Shown in pieces: positions 1 through 7,143 of a stretch of DNA of 7,235 nt. Both the position numbers and the translations under genes were made by a program. The stretch's first letter is position 1, and the number at the start of each line of letters is the position of its first letter. This DNA is from Candidatus Zixiibacteriota bacterium (GTDB taxonomy: Bacteria > Zixibacteria > MSB-5A5 > GN15 > PGXB01), in the NCBI GenBank assembly GCA_024230695.1, contig JAAERC010000058.1, positions 1 through 7,235 on the forward strand, written 5' to 3'. Below the pieces are notes generated by a model. The model was not told where the DNA came from, made no database searches, and worked only from the letters and a program-made list of their open reading frames with translations.

Positions 1-92
1 CCCAAGTTGATGGATTATAGAAAACTTGCATAATTAAATAAGTTACAGTGCCTTATAAAATTTCGAAACTCTATAGAGCAATGATTAATTTC
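1..92. repeat. Terminal direct repeat, left copy (92 bp)
   Basis: Bases 1-92 are identical to 7144-7235, without mismatch and in the same orientation. The repeat is noncoding and AT-rich. It holds two abutting perfect palindromes, TTTCGAAA (61-68) and CTCTATAGAG (69-78), and an imperfectly spaced inverted pair CAAGTT (3-8) / AACTTG (23-28). Together with the right copy it allows the contig to close as a 7143-bp circle. Confidence 0.97.
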
Positions 93-119
93 AAATTCTG
101 ATTAAAATAAGCCAATTCT

Positions 120-149
120 CAATGCCAATAATTCGGCATAGCGGCATTG
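120..149 (-). terminator. Stem-loop downstream of the gene, possible terminator
   Basis: CAATGCC (120-126) and GGCATTG (143-149) form a perfect 7-bp stem with a 16-nt loop, 23 bp past the TAG stop. On the transcribed strand it is followed only by a loose T-rich stretch (TTATTTTAAT, about 10 nt later), so it is not a classic intrinsic terminator. It could also protect the mRNA 3' end. Confidence 0.35.
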
Positions 150-171
150 GATATTATGACAAAAAGATTAT

Positions 172-3100
172 CTATTTCAGCAATATCATTTTCTTTGTCT
201 CAACGTCAGTATTCGTCTTAATGCGGTAAAGGTATATACCAGAAGATACATTCTGACCGGTTTCATCTGTTCCATCCCAGGTTATAGAATAAATACCAGC
301 CGGTTTTTCAGTGTTTAGCAATGTCTGCAATTTTTGTCCCAGTATGTTAAAAATCTCTATAGATATGTGGCTTTTGGCCGGAAGATCAAATTCGATAATA
401 GTTGTCGGATTAAATGGATTAGGATAGTTTTGAGATAATCCAAATTTATCAGGAATAATATTATTATTTTCATTATCTACAATATCAGTAGTGATGTCGG
501 TAGCAAATGCGGCATATGTGCCAGGTTCTGTAATACTTGCAGATACAATATTCAAACTTGTATCGACCACACCAGTCATGATAACCCATTCCTGATTGCT
601 ATTGTTCCACTGGAATAATAGCAATGATTGAGGATAATCAAATAATCCATCATTATCTCCAAAAATAGTTTCATCATAACTGATAGCAAGCATGTTCTCC
701 CCAGATAGAATACCAGAGCCGGCCCATGAGACTGAATATGTTGGCCCTGCCTGAATAGATTGTTCAGGCAAACCGTTTCGCAATATTGGATATGGTGATG
801 ACACTATAGAAATTTGGTTTATATTATTTAAGCTGTCAATATCGATACTCGCAAAACCATCCAATGAAACCGCTGTCTCTACAATCAATGGATCGTCAAA
901 AGTTGTTAACGAGTAGCTGATATTGAAGAAAAATGTGTTCATTAATTCGTCGGCCGCATATATTTTTACGTTGCCGGGCGGTGATTCACCCAGAGTAATA
1001 ACGGCCTCATAATCTGATATACCCTGCGTAAATGAGACTGTGGCCAGACTGCCATCATCGGTATTGTAGGTCAGATAAGGTAATTCAGTGAACTGCTGGT
1101 CAAAATTCAGACTATATATTATATGAGTCTCTGTAAGATCAGCCGAACAAATCAATGGAAAATCACCTTCAACTTCTTTTAATATGATGTTGGGATCGCC
1201 CGTACCGGCCTCAGCCATTCCGTAATACCACTTCATTGCTGAAACCGATTGCTTTTTAGCTGGCGAAGCCGGTTCCTCATAAAAAACACCGCATGCTTCA
1301 ACGGCATCCTGACTGTTCAATCCCACCACCCAAATCAGTCCTTCATCATTAGTATATCCCTGGTTTAGTTGTGTTTCGAAGGAATTCTTTTTTTGATACA
1401 CAATCAGATTTATATTTGGAAGGGGATTGTCCTGATCATCTGCAATATACCATAACTCATCGTATGCATCTGATACTTCATTTTCGCCATAGAAATCAAC
1501 TCGTTTTCCGGCATCATATTGCAAGTTCACTTCGCTATTGCTAAATGTGTTATTGGGTCCATAAAAATATGATGCATCGGGCAATAAGATTTGCTCATCA
1601 GGCTTTTTTATTGGAACAAAAACATCTGCATATTCCTTTTCAAACTTAACCTCAAAATAATCCCAGCAGGACATTTTATGTTTTCTCCATTGTCCCGTTT
1701 TTCTGCAGTCATAATTTTCATAATTTATTGACCATGACATCTCCGATGATGCCGCATAGTTCATATCTATTGAGGCCATAAAACCAAGACTACCTTTCCT
1801 GTCACAGGTAGTTTGACTAAGACCAAGAGCAACCTCTGGGCGAAAGTCTAATAAATGAGTTCCCAGAAGCTGTGCCAATCGGCGATAATGTTCCGGTGCC
1901 GCCGGGTTCATCGGATTCTCATGAGCACTTTGATCGATCTGATTTGTATGAAAATATCTTCTTGGCATCATAAGCTTGGCACTTGTGTTTTTATCATAAC
2001 AGATCCATCCTTGCATATCGTTTTGCGCTACTATTAAAATATCGTATTGGTAAACTTTGCCAAAGTCATCATATAGCGTTTTTCTGCCCAAATCTTCTGC
2101 AACAGTAACGAGTCCAATAGCAATCTGGCCGTCACTTACATCGTAAAGGTAATTTGCCATCTTCGCTATTCCGGACTTAACGCTGTCTATATATGCTCTG
2201 GTAGCATCCCATTCGATACCAATAACTAAATCAAAAACAAATGTGGAATGATCTAAAACTATATCCTGAAGTGTGTCTGATGTGAGAGTATCAAAGTACA
2301 AACCATTTAAGGTTTCATCAAATTTACCATTATCCAACACAACCCAGGGCTTATTCACTCCATTATAATATCCACTTCCTTCCTGGAGAACTATTTCAAG
2401 AGATATAGAATCACCAACCATCAGTGTATCGCTGTTCCACATTTTGTCTAAATCTACAATTCCATCAATATCGGTTACTACAAATTTGATAGATTCAGCA
2501 GGATGTTCGGGCAGGTCATAAATTGCATATGATAATAGGAATTCTTGCTCCGGTATAGGCATACCATTGTCATCAACAATTCTTATTTTTTTGATAGAGG
2601 GCCAGCAGGGAGAAAATTCTGAGGTGTTATTATCAAAAGTGGCGGTCAGTGTAAAATAGGCAAAGAAATGTTCTATTGGCCCAAAACCAGATTCGAGCTG
2701 AAATTGAAATTCCACTTTCTCATCGGTATCGGTGGTGACCCACAGGGAATCTGCCCAAAGGTAGCCCTCGCCATGCCCGCTTCCGTCACAGAATTCATTA
2801 ATATATAAATCAATGACAAAATCCTGCTCCGCTTCCTCTATTAACGAGCAATATATATTTGTTGGGTTACCGTATGACAGGATGACCGAATCAATTATTG
2901 GATAGTTAGTAAGAGTGTCAAAAGCGCCGGCAATAGATGTATCATTTGGTGTAACACCAATGGGAGGGAAATAATCGATTCCTAATTCACCATTTGATGA
3001 AATAACATTGCCTCTTAAATTATTGTTAATGCTTAAATCCACACCATCTGAGTATATACTAATGCCAGCTCTTTTATTATTTTCAATCTCATTATATTCG

Positions 3101-6100
3101 TTATATAAAAATTCCCCAAGACCTTCCTCAAAGCCGCCGATTTTGTTTTCGGATGAATAAGATATTGAAATACCGCCGCCTTTGTTTCCAGTGTCAAATT
3201 CGTCATCCTCCGAATCACCAATAGTACAGCCTTCTATGATGTTTCCAAATGAAGGGCCGGTTATTTTAATTCCATCATCCGGGAAATTTTGAATTGTTAG
3301 GCCCCTGATAATAGAACTTCCATCTTCAAGTCTCAAAGCAGAATGGATATCCAGAAAATCAATATTAGAACCATCTAAAATCGGATAATCTTCCTGTGAA
3401 GCACCATTGATAAACACCGAATCAATAATTGATGGCAGGGCGTCATCCGGCATAATTGTCCAGTCATCTGGCAGGTAAAATAATATTGTATCCATACCAT
3501 CCAGTTTATTTGACTCCTGAATGGCGGCCCGCAAGGTACACTCAAATGCACCGGTATTTGTTGTATCACCAGTATTACAGATTCCATCACCGGGATCAAT
3601 ATCAATATCATCTTCTGTTGAATTCACAATAAGGTATTCCGGCCAACAGACAGAAAACTCAGAAGTATACTCATCTAAAGTGGAAGTTGCAGTAAAATAG
3701 GAAGCTTTGTGATTGAAAATTTGTGTAGCATCGGGATCCAAGGTCACCAAAAAGGTACCAATACCTGATGGATCAGTTATGACGATCGCAGAATCCTCAA
3801 AATATTGCCCCTCACCATAAGTACTTGGATCACACTGCCGGCTGATAAATATATCAACTCGATAGGTCTCGCTCCCGCGATCATTTATAGTGCCATAAAT
3901 AATAGTTTCGGTTTCCTCGATGATTAGAACCGAATCAATTGTTGGATAATTGGGGAGTAAACCATAAGGTCCATCATCAATTTTATTGACGCCCTCTGGA
4001 TCATAGTCAATTCCAAGTCCACCATTACGATAGATATTATTGGCCAAAATAGAAGTATTGATACTTGACTCGCCTTCAATAAAAATACCGGCCTCACCAT
4101 TGTTGGCTATAACATTGCCCATACTATTTTCTGATTCGCCGATTATGTTATCTGGTGAATTTGTAACAAAAATACCGTGCCCATCATTTCCAAGATTCTC
4201 ATCACCAGATCCAATTCCGCCAATAAAACAATAGTCAATAAGATTTCCGCCTTTGGGACCAATTATGCTGATTCCGTTGCCCCCAAATTCTCTAATTGCA
4301 ATATCAATAATAGAGGAATTTCCACCCTGAATAATTAATCCATCAGCATACGGCTCTTCTAAAATACTACCGCTTAAAATTATTCCCCCTGATTGCATTG
4401 AGCCGTCAATGACCACAGAATCCGTTATTGGCGGAAGTTCGGTTATTGCATTGATGATTACATCCTCAGAAAAACTAAAAGTAATCAAATCCAGACCATC
4501 TAACAAGTTGGTTTCCATAATCGCGGCCCGGAGAGTACACTCACCGGCTGAATCGGTTTCACAGATACCGTCGCCAGGATTGATATCCTCGCCGTCTCCG
4601 ATGGAATTCACAATAATGCCAGAAGGGGGCCAACATTGCGAAAACTCTGAGGTATTGTTATTCCAGGTTGCAGTTGCACTAAGGTAAGCCCCATCAAATT
4701 CCCCACCAGATTTATCATCGTCATCTTCATATATAAATTCAAACTTGCCTACTCCCGAAATATCGGTTGTAATTGTTACCGAATCCCCCCAGTACTGACC
4801 TTCCCCAAAATAGCTTTCGTCGCATTCATCATTTGAATATATATCTATCATATAGGTTTGCTCGGGACTGTCATTTAATGTTCCATATATTGCCAAAGTT
4901 GAACCATCAAATGTAAGTGAATCGATAATCGGATAATTAACCGTCAAATCATACGGATCATTCGGCGTTACGCCCTCAGGTACAATATCTATGCCAAGAT
5001 CGCCGTTCCCCATAATTTCATTACCGCTAAAACAGTTACCAATACTTGTCTCGCCTGGGTCTTCATCAATAAAAATACCAGCTTTTCCATTGTATCCGAT
5101 CGTGTTCCATTCCGCATATCCGCTTGTTCCCCACACTCTAATACGTTTGCCAATTTGGTTGTCCGATGAGTTTATCACATAGACGCCTGACCCAACATTA
5201 CCGGAACCGTTTTCACCAATAGTACAACCGTTTATGACATTGCCACCTTCAGGGCCGACAATAGAGATTCCGTTGCCGCCAAAATTTATTATTTTAAGTT
5301 CACGAATAATAGTATTTCCAGAACTAACAATCAGGCCATCATCATAACCATACAAGGAATCTTCAGGGATTGCCTCATTAATAAAAAATCCATCTAATAT
5401 TGGCGGAGAATATCCAAAATGCCCTTGAAATACACCATCTATTAAAACCGTATCCGTTATTTCTGGCAAAGGGGATTGCGGCTGAATAATATTTGATTGT
5501 GTTAATGCAAATTTGATAGTATCAACACCCGGATCAGCATTGGCTTCCATTATCGCCGCCCGCAATGTACACTCATCGGAGAAGGCTGTTTCACAAAGGC
5601 CATCGCCGGGATTAATATCCTCGCCATCCTCAGTTGAGTTTACCACAATTTCCGGGATATAAAGTTCATTAAGCGAAATAATTACACCCTGATATTGGGA
5701 GTCGAGATAAACAATAGCGGCTATTTGTCCCTGATCGTTTATCGCATAAGCCTCGCCCATGATCCATCTACCATATGGGCCCCTGTGTTCTGAGAGATCA
5801 TGTATTCCTGCCGGAAGGCCGTAGGCGGGCTCGGGCAGCCACAATGTGGGACGATGACGATCGCTTCCTGCTCTTGATGAGGAACCAACTATCTGACCCA
5901 AGCTATTAATATCGAAAGCAACACTATTTACTCCATCAGGAAATTTCTCAAGCTCGGTAAGAGTTCCACTTTGCCATTTGAATGCCTGTCCTGTATAGAT
6001 ATCTCTCGTTGATTGATATACGCCGACTACCACATCATTATCATTCAGGCTAAAAGCAAAGCTGTATTCAGAATTTCCACTCCCGGCTGTTGGGTCTATA

Positions 6101-6882
6101 TTTGTAATCGATGTGCCATCCCAAAAAAAGGCGTGTTGACCGCATTTTGCACCAAATCCGACAATATGATTTAGGTTATTGATTCCATATCCATAACTTC
6201 CGCCGCCGTTTATACTACATGTGCCCTGCCTAAACTGACCAATGCTGTCTATTATCTGTCCGGTATTGTCATACAGTACAGCTTCCACTATCCAGGCGGT
6301 ATCAACAAGTACGTCGAAATCTGAATCAGATGACCAAACAGTATCAATTTTGATTTGGAAGACATAATCAGAACCGGCAATAAAGCCGGCATCATTAATA
6401 TCCCAAAAAACGGTCTTCTGTGCGCCATACCCTCTGGAATGCTGACCATGGAATACGATGCTGGAGCCATCCCACAAAAACGATGCATCGGGTCGTTTAA
6501 CATAATCCTTGAATTCAAAACCATATTCGTCTTCGGCCACACCTACCATTACCCCCGAATTATTGATGGCAACGGCCGCGTCATACATGAATCCATTTGT
6601 TATAATATCTTCATTGCAAATAGGAAATTCATCGACTCCATATTCCCATAAAAATGGTGTCCCGTTTCCCTCATCCCAACAGTCTCTATTACTTTCTAAA
6701 TTCAGCCATGCTCTTCCAACGACCTGAGAAGAATTATTTATATCGTAGGGAAGGAGTCTTGAACCCAATAATTTGACGGCAAAATGAAGGTCATCGGCAG
6801 ATTCAACCCTGCTTCCCAAACCTAATAAGAATATAAAAGTCGTAATTATCCAAAAACTAATTAGTATACGATTGATTTTCAT
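172..6882 (-). CDS. Giant secreted multidomain repeat protein with T9SS-type C-terminal sorting domain
   Basis: Complete 2236-residue ORF ending in TAG. The start is firm: an in-frame TGA lies at 6892-6894, just upstream, and GAGG sits 7 nt before the ATG. Order of domains: signal peptide (1-28), seven HAF-type repeats (about 33-405), three tandem CSLREA-like/beta-helix/Cys-sandwich units (411-755, 756-1083, 1084-1428), an Ig-like linker (about 1429-1547), a metallopeptidase-like domain lacking HExxH (about 1548-1745), beta-sandwich regions (about 1750-2146) and a FlgD-like/T9SS type A sorting domain (2147-2236). Such proteins are typically exported by Sec, moved across the outer membrane by T9SS and attached to the surface or released. 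No enzymatic role can be assigned; adhesion or surface display is an inference. No neighbouring gene exists in the window, so no operon can be described. I do not recognise a named homologue. Confidence 0.95.
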   Translation of the reverse strand: MKINRILISFWIITTFIFLLGLGSRVESADDLHFAVKLLGSRLLPYDINNSSQVVGRAWLNLESNRDCWDEGNGTPFLWEYGVDEFPICNEDIITNGFMYDAAVAINNSGVMVGVAEDEYGFEFKDYVKRPDASFLWDGSSIVFHGQHSRGYGAQKTVFWDINDAGFIAGSDYVFQIKIDTVWSSDSDFDVLVDTAWIVEAVLYDNTGQIIDSIGQFRQGTCSINGGGSYGYGINNLNHIVGFGAKCGQHAFFWDGTSITNIDPTAGSGNSEYSFAFSLNDNDVVVGVYQSTRDIYTGQAFKWQSGTLTELEKFPDGVNSVAFDINSLGQIVGSSSRAGSDRHRPTLWLPEPAYGLPAGIHDLSEHRGPYGRWIMGEAYAINDQGQIAAIVYLDSQYQGVIISLNELYIPEIVVNSTEDGEDINPGDGLCETAFSDECTLRAAIMEANADPGVDTIKFALTQSNIIQPQSPLPEITDTVLIDGVFQGHFGYSPPILDGFFINEAIPEDSLYGYDDGLIVSSGNTIIRELKIINFGGNGISIVGPEGGNVINGCTIGENGSGNVGSGVYVINSSDNQIGKRIRVWGTSGYAEWNTIGYNGKAGIFIDEDPGETSIGNCFSGNEIMGNGDLGIDIVPEGVTPNDPYDLTVNYPIIDSLTFDGSTLAIYGTLNDSPEQTYMIDIYSNDECDESYFGEGQYWGDSVTITTDISGVGKFEFIYEDDDDKSGGEFDGAYLSATATWNNNTSEFSQCWPPSGIIVNSIGDGEDINPGDGICETDSAGECTLRAAIMETNLLDGLDLITFSFSEDVIINAITELPPITDSVVIDGSMQSGGIILSGSILEEPYADGLIIQGGNSSIIDIAIREFGGNGISIIGPKGGNLIDYCFIGGIGSGDENLGNDGHGIFVTNSPDNIIGESENSMGNVIANNGEAGIFIEGESSINTSILANNIYRNGGLGIDYDPEGVNKIDDGPYGLLPNYPTIDSVLIIEETETIIYGTINDRGSETYRVDIFISRQCDPSTYGEGQYFEDSAIVITDPSGIGTFLVTLDPDATQIFNHKASYFTATSTLDEYTSEFSVCWPEYLIVNSTEDDIDIDPGDGICNTGDTTNTGAFECTLRAAIQESNKLDGMDTILFYLPDDWTIMPDDALPSIIDSVFINGASQEDYPILDGSNIDFLDIHSALRLEDGSSIIRGLTIQNFPDDGIKITGPSFGNIIEGCTIGDSEDDEFDTGNKGGGISISYSSENKIGGFEEGLGEFLYNEYNEIENNKRAGISIYSDGVDLSINNNLRGNVISSNGELGIDYFPPIGVTPNDTSIAGAFDTLTNYPIIDSVILSYGNPTNIYCSLIEEAEQDFVIDLYINEFCDGSGHGEGYLWADSLWVTTDTDEKVEFQFQLESGFGPIEHFFAYFTLTATFDNNTSEFSPCWPSIKKIRIVDDNGMPIPEQEFLLSYAIYDLPEHPAESIKFVVTDIDGIVDLDKMWNSDTLMVGDSISLEIVLQEGSGYYNGVNKPWVVLDNGKFDETLNGLYFDTLTSDTLQDIVLDHSTFVFDLVIGIEWDATRAYIDSVKSGIAKMANYLYDVSDGQIAIGLVTVAEDLGRKTLYDDFGKVYQYDILIVAQNDMQGWICYDKNTSAKLMMPRRYFHTNQIDQSAHENPMNPAAPEHYRRLAQLLGTHLLDFRPEVALGLSQTTCDRKGSLGFMASIDMNYAASSEMSWSINYENYDCRKTGQWRKHKMSCWDYFEVKFEKEYADVFVPIKKPDEQILLPDASYFYGPNNTFSNSEVNLQYDAGKRVDFYGENEVSDAYDELWYIADDQDNPLPNINLIVYQKKNSFETQLNQGYTNDEGLIWVVGLNSQDAVEACGVFYEEPASPAKKQSVSAMKWYYGMAEAGTGDPNIILKEVEGDFPLICSADLTETHIIYSLNFDQQFTELPYLTYNTDDGSLATVSFTQGISDYEAVITLGESPPGNVKIYAADELMNTFFFNISYSLTTFDDPLIVETAVSLDGFASIDIDSLNNINQISIVSSPYPILRNGLPEQSIQAGPTYSVSWAGSGILSGENMLAISYDETIFGDNDGLFDYPQSLLLFQWNNSNQEWVIMTGVVDTSLNIVSASITEPGTYAAFATDITTDIVDNENNNIIPDKFGLSQNYPNPFNPTTIIEFDLPAKSHISIEIFNILGQKLQTLLNTEKPAGIYSITWDGTDETGQNVSSGIYLYRIKTNTDVETKKMILLK
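175..444 (-). other. T9SS type A / FlgD-like C-terminal sorting domain (residues 2147-2236)
   Basis: The last 90 residues hold the hallmark NYPNPFNPTTIIEFDLP (2152-2168), then ISIEIFNILGQKLQTL, AGIYSITWDG (2195-2204), SSGIYLYRI (2213-2221) and the basic, hydrophobic end ETKKMILLK. This is the classic arrangement of the T9SS sorting domain, an Ig-like fold related to the FlgD C-terminal domain. It directs proteins across the outer membrane in FCB-group bacteria, often with cleavage and surface attachment. The domain is complete, so the protein is not truncated at its C terminus. The secretion machinery is not encoded here. Confidence 0.93.
445..1632 (-). other. Beta-sandwich region of unassigned family (residues about 1751-2146)
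   Basis: About 400 residues of alternating beta-rich sequence without a clear catalytic motif. Residues about 1808-1865 (ELWYIADDQDNPLPNINLIVY, then a TNDEGLIWV strand) look like a carboxypeptidase-regulatory-like Ig fold. Residues about 2040-2127 end in FQWNNSNQEWV and ITEPGTYAAFA, a tail common just before sorting domains in FCB-group surface proteins. It probably acts as a stalk between the peptidase-like domain and the sorting signal. Family boundaries cannot be fixed by eye. Confidence 0.45.
1648..2241 (-). other. Metallopeptidase-like domain with missing HExxH (probable pseudopeptidase; residues about 1548-1745)
   Basis: The segment starts with a beta-strand and a helix (VIGIEWDATRAYIDSVK), then YLYDVSDGQIAIG (1578-1590), a pattern I associate with the front half of secreted zincin-like domains in large environmental surface proteins. 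Where the zinc helix would lie, the sequence reads AQLLGTHLLDF (1670-1680). Placed against the common AHELGHYLLGF, the first His, the Glu and the second His are Gln1671, Leu1672 and Thr1675. Further on come GFMAS (1700-1704) and a Cys-rich stretch (Cys1693, Cys1726, Cys1739; TGQWRKHKMSCWDYF), resembling the Met-turn side of such domains. The fold assignment is from memory of family patterns, and loss of activity is an inference. Confidence 0.5.
2242..2598 (-). other. Ig-like or carboxypeptidase-regulatory-like linker domain (residues about 1429-1547)
   Basis: After the third unit the sequence changes to IKKIRIVDDNGMPIPE and TDIDGIVDL, a pattern of a beta-strand, a D-x-x-G-x-P turn and a later T-D-x-D-G-x-V strand. 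This is usual for carboxypeptidase-regulatory-like or other Ig-fold linkers in secreted proteins. It has no obvious catalytic residues and probably spaces the repeat region from the peptidase-like domain. The exact family is not certain. Confidence 0.5.
2599..3633 (-). repeat. Tandem unit 3 of the CSLREA-like/beta-helix module (residues 1084-1428)
   Basis: It begins LIVNSTEDDIDIDPGDGIC (1084-1102). An insertion of a few Thr/Asn/Gly residues precedes ECTLRAAIQESN (1114-1125). The beta-helix holds DGIKITGPSFGNII (1203-1216), equivalent to the NGISI rungs of units 1 and 2, and AGISIYS (1272-1278). The sandwich has NYPIIDS (1326-1332), Cys1365, GEGYLW (1371-1376) and TSEFSPCWP (1420-1428). It is the most divergent unit and leads directly into the non-repeated C-terminal half. 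Confidence 0.85.
3634..4617 (-). repeat. Tandem unit 2 of the CSLREA-like/beta-helix module (residues 756-1083)
   Basis: Same order as unit 1: IIVNS (756-760), GEDINPGDGIC (764-774), ECTLRAAIMETN (781-792), beta-helix rungs including NGISIIGPKGGNLI (869-882) and AGIFIEG (931-937), then NYPTIDS (978-984), GEGQYF (1023-1028), Cys1017 and TSEFSVCWP (1073-1081). It is the shortest unit, about 16 residues shorter than the other two, with the losses in the helix and loop regions. The DNA has diverged well beyond simple recent duplication, so the triplication appears old. Confidence 0.85.
4618..5652 (-). repeat. Tandem unit 1: CSLREA-like module, beta-helix, Cys-containing sandwich (residues 411-755)
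   Basis: The unit opens with IVVNSTEDGEDINPGDG (412-428) and ECTLRAAIMEAN (437-448), a variant of the CSLREA module that often precedes beta-helices. A right-handed parallel beta-helix follows, with Asn/Gly-rich rungs such as NGISIVGPEGGNVI (537-550) and AGIFI (601-605). It then runs through NYPIIDS (649-655) into a sandwich with GEGQYW (693-698), Cys687 and the closing motif TSEFSQCWP (744-752). Beta-helices of this kind commonly bind or process polysaccharides, but no catalytic residues can be named here. It is paralogous to the two units that follow. Confidence 0.85.
5668..6786 (-). other. Seven-fold HAF-type extracellular repeat domain (residues about 33-405)
   Basis: Seven copies of the pattern 'x-I-N-x-x-G-x-I-V-G' occur at residues 47-56 (DINNSSQVVG), 105-114 (AINNSGVMVG), 161-170 (DINDAGFIAG), 233-242 (GINNLNHIVG), 278-287 (SLNDNDVVVG), 324-333 (DINSLGQIVG) and 380-389 (AINDQGQIAA). 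Most are preceded or followed by an aromatic strand such as FLWDG, and one reads HAFFWDG (250-256), the motif that names the HAF family. Seven regularly spaced, beta-rich copies suggest a seven-bladed propeller-like fold, which is an inference. HAF repeats are known from exported proteins of environmental bacteria; their ligand is not established. Confidence 0.82.
6799..6882 (-). other. Sec signal peptide (residues 1-28)
   Basis: The N terminus has Lys2 and Arg5, then a hydrophobic stretch over residues 7-22 (ISFWIITTFIFLLGLG), then a polar segment ending V-E-S before Ala29. Val at -3 and Ser at -1 fit signal peptidase I cleavage after Ser28. No lipobox cysteine is present, so this is not a lipoprotein. 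It marks the protein as exported, in agreement with the C-terminal sorting domain. Confidence 0.88.
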
Positions 6883-6888
6883 AAAATT

Positions 6889-6893
6889 GCCTC
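6889..6893 (-). promoter_or_regulatory. Shine-Dalgarno site of the giant gene
   Basis: On the minus strand the sequence before the start reads GAGGCAATTTT-ATG. GAGG lies 7 nt from the ATG, the usual spacing. With the in-frame TGA at 6892-6894, it settles the start codon. Confidence 0.75.
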
Positions 6894-7040
6894 ATGAAAT
6901 AGCGATCCGATTTTAGTAAGTATAGTATTGTAATATACTGAATAGTGTAGATTTTCAAAGTCCATTATTTGAACAAAAATATGCAATAATAAGTAATTCT
7001 CTGTAACTTGTTGGCCTGCCGCAATATAATAAAATCGACT

Positions 7041-7070
7041 ATTATCTTTCGCTTATCCAATTCGTATCAA
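7041..7070 (-). promoter_or_regulatory. Candidate sigma70-type promoter
   Basis: Minus-strand TTGATA (7065-7070) and GATAAT (7041-7046) are separated by 18 bp, each one base from the -35 and -10 consensus. Transcription would start near 7034 and leave a leader of about 150 nt. The region is AT-rich, so chance matches are expected; a second weaker pair (TTGAAA, 17 bp, TATTAC) lies nearer the gene at about 6928-6956. If the host uses a Bacteroidota-type sigma factor, this consensus may not apply. Confidence 0.3.
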
Positions 7071-7143
7071 ATAATTTCGAAGTTCATCAATCAGGGGACG
7101 CCATTTTATATCTTATTGCATCTCTGCTATTTAGCAAATCAAC

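Larger units (their letters stand above)
6883..7143. other. Noncoding region upstream of the gene
   Basis: Joined with 1-171 in the circular reading, this forms the only gene-free stretch, 432 bp. It is AT-rich and has no ORF of meaningful size on either strand. It contains the ribosome binding site, the candidate promoters, and a weak inverted repeat AGTATA (6919-6924) / TATACT (6934-6939) close to the start codon that could be an operator. No iterons, rolling-circle nick site, tRNA or integron attC pattern was seen. Confidence 0.6.

Noticed and set aside
2599..5652. Recent DNA-level tandem duplication or assembly collapse of the three units
   Set aside because: The three units differ clearly at both DNA and protein level and in length, so they are old duplicates and not copies created by assembly error.
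1855..6727. Short ORFs of 60-98 codons inside the giant gene on both strands
   Set aside because: All lie within the giant reading frame in other frames, have no convincing ribosome binding site or recognisable domain, and have compositions expected of shadow frames.
7053..7061. Possible DnaA box TTATCCAAT in the noncoding region
   Set aside because: Only 7 of 9 bases match TTATCCACA, it is a single copy, and it overlaps the candidate promoter. There are no clustered boxes or iterons to support an origin.
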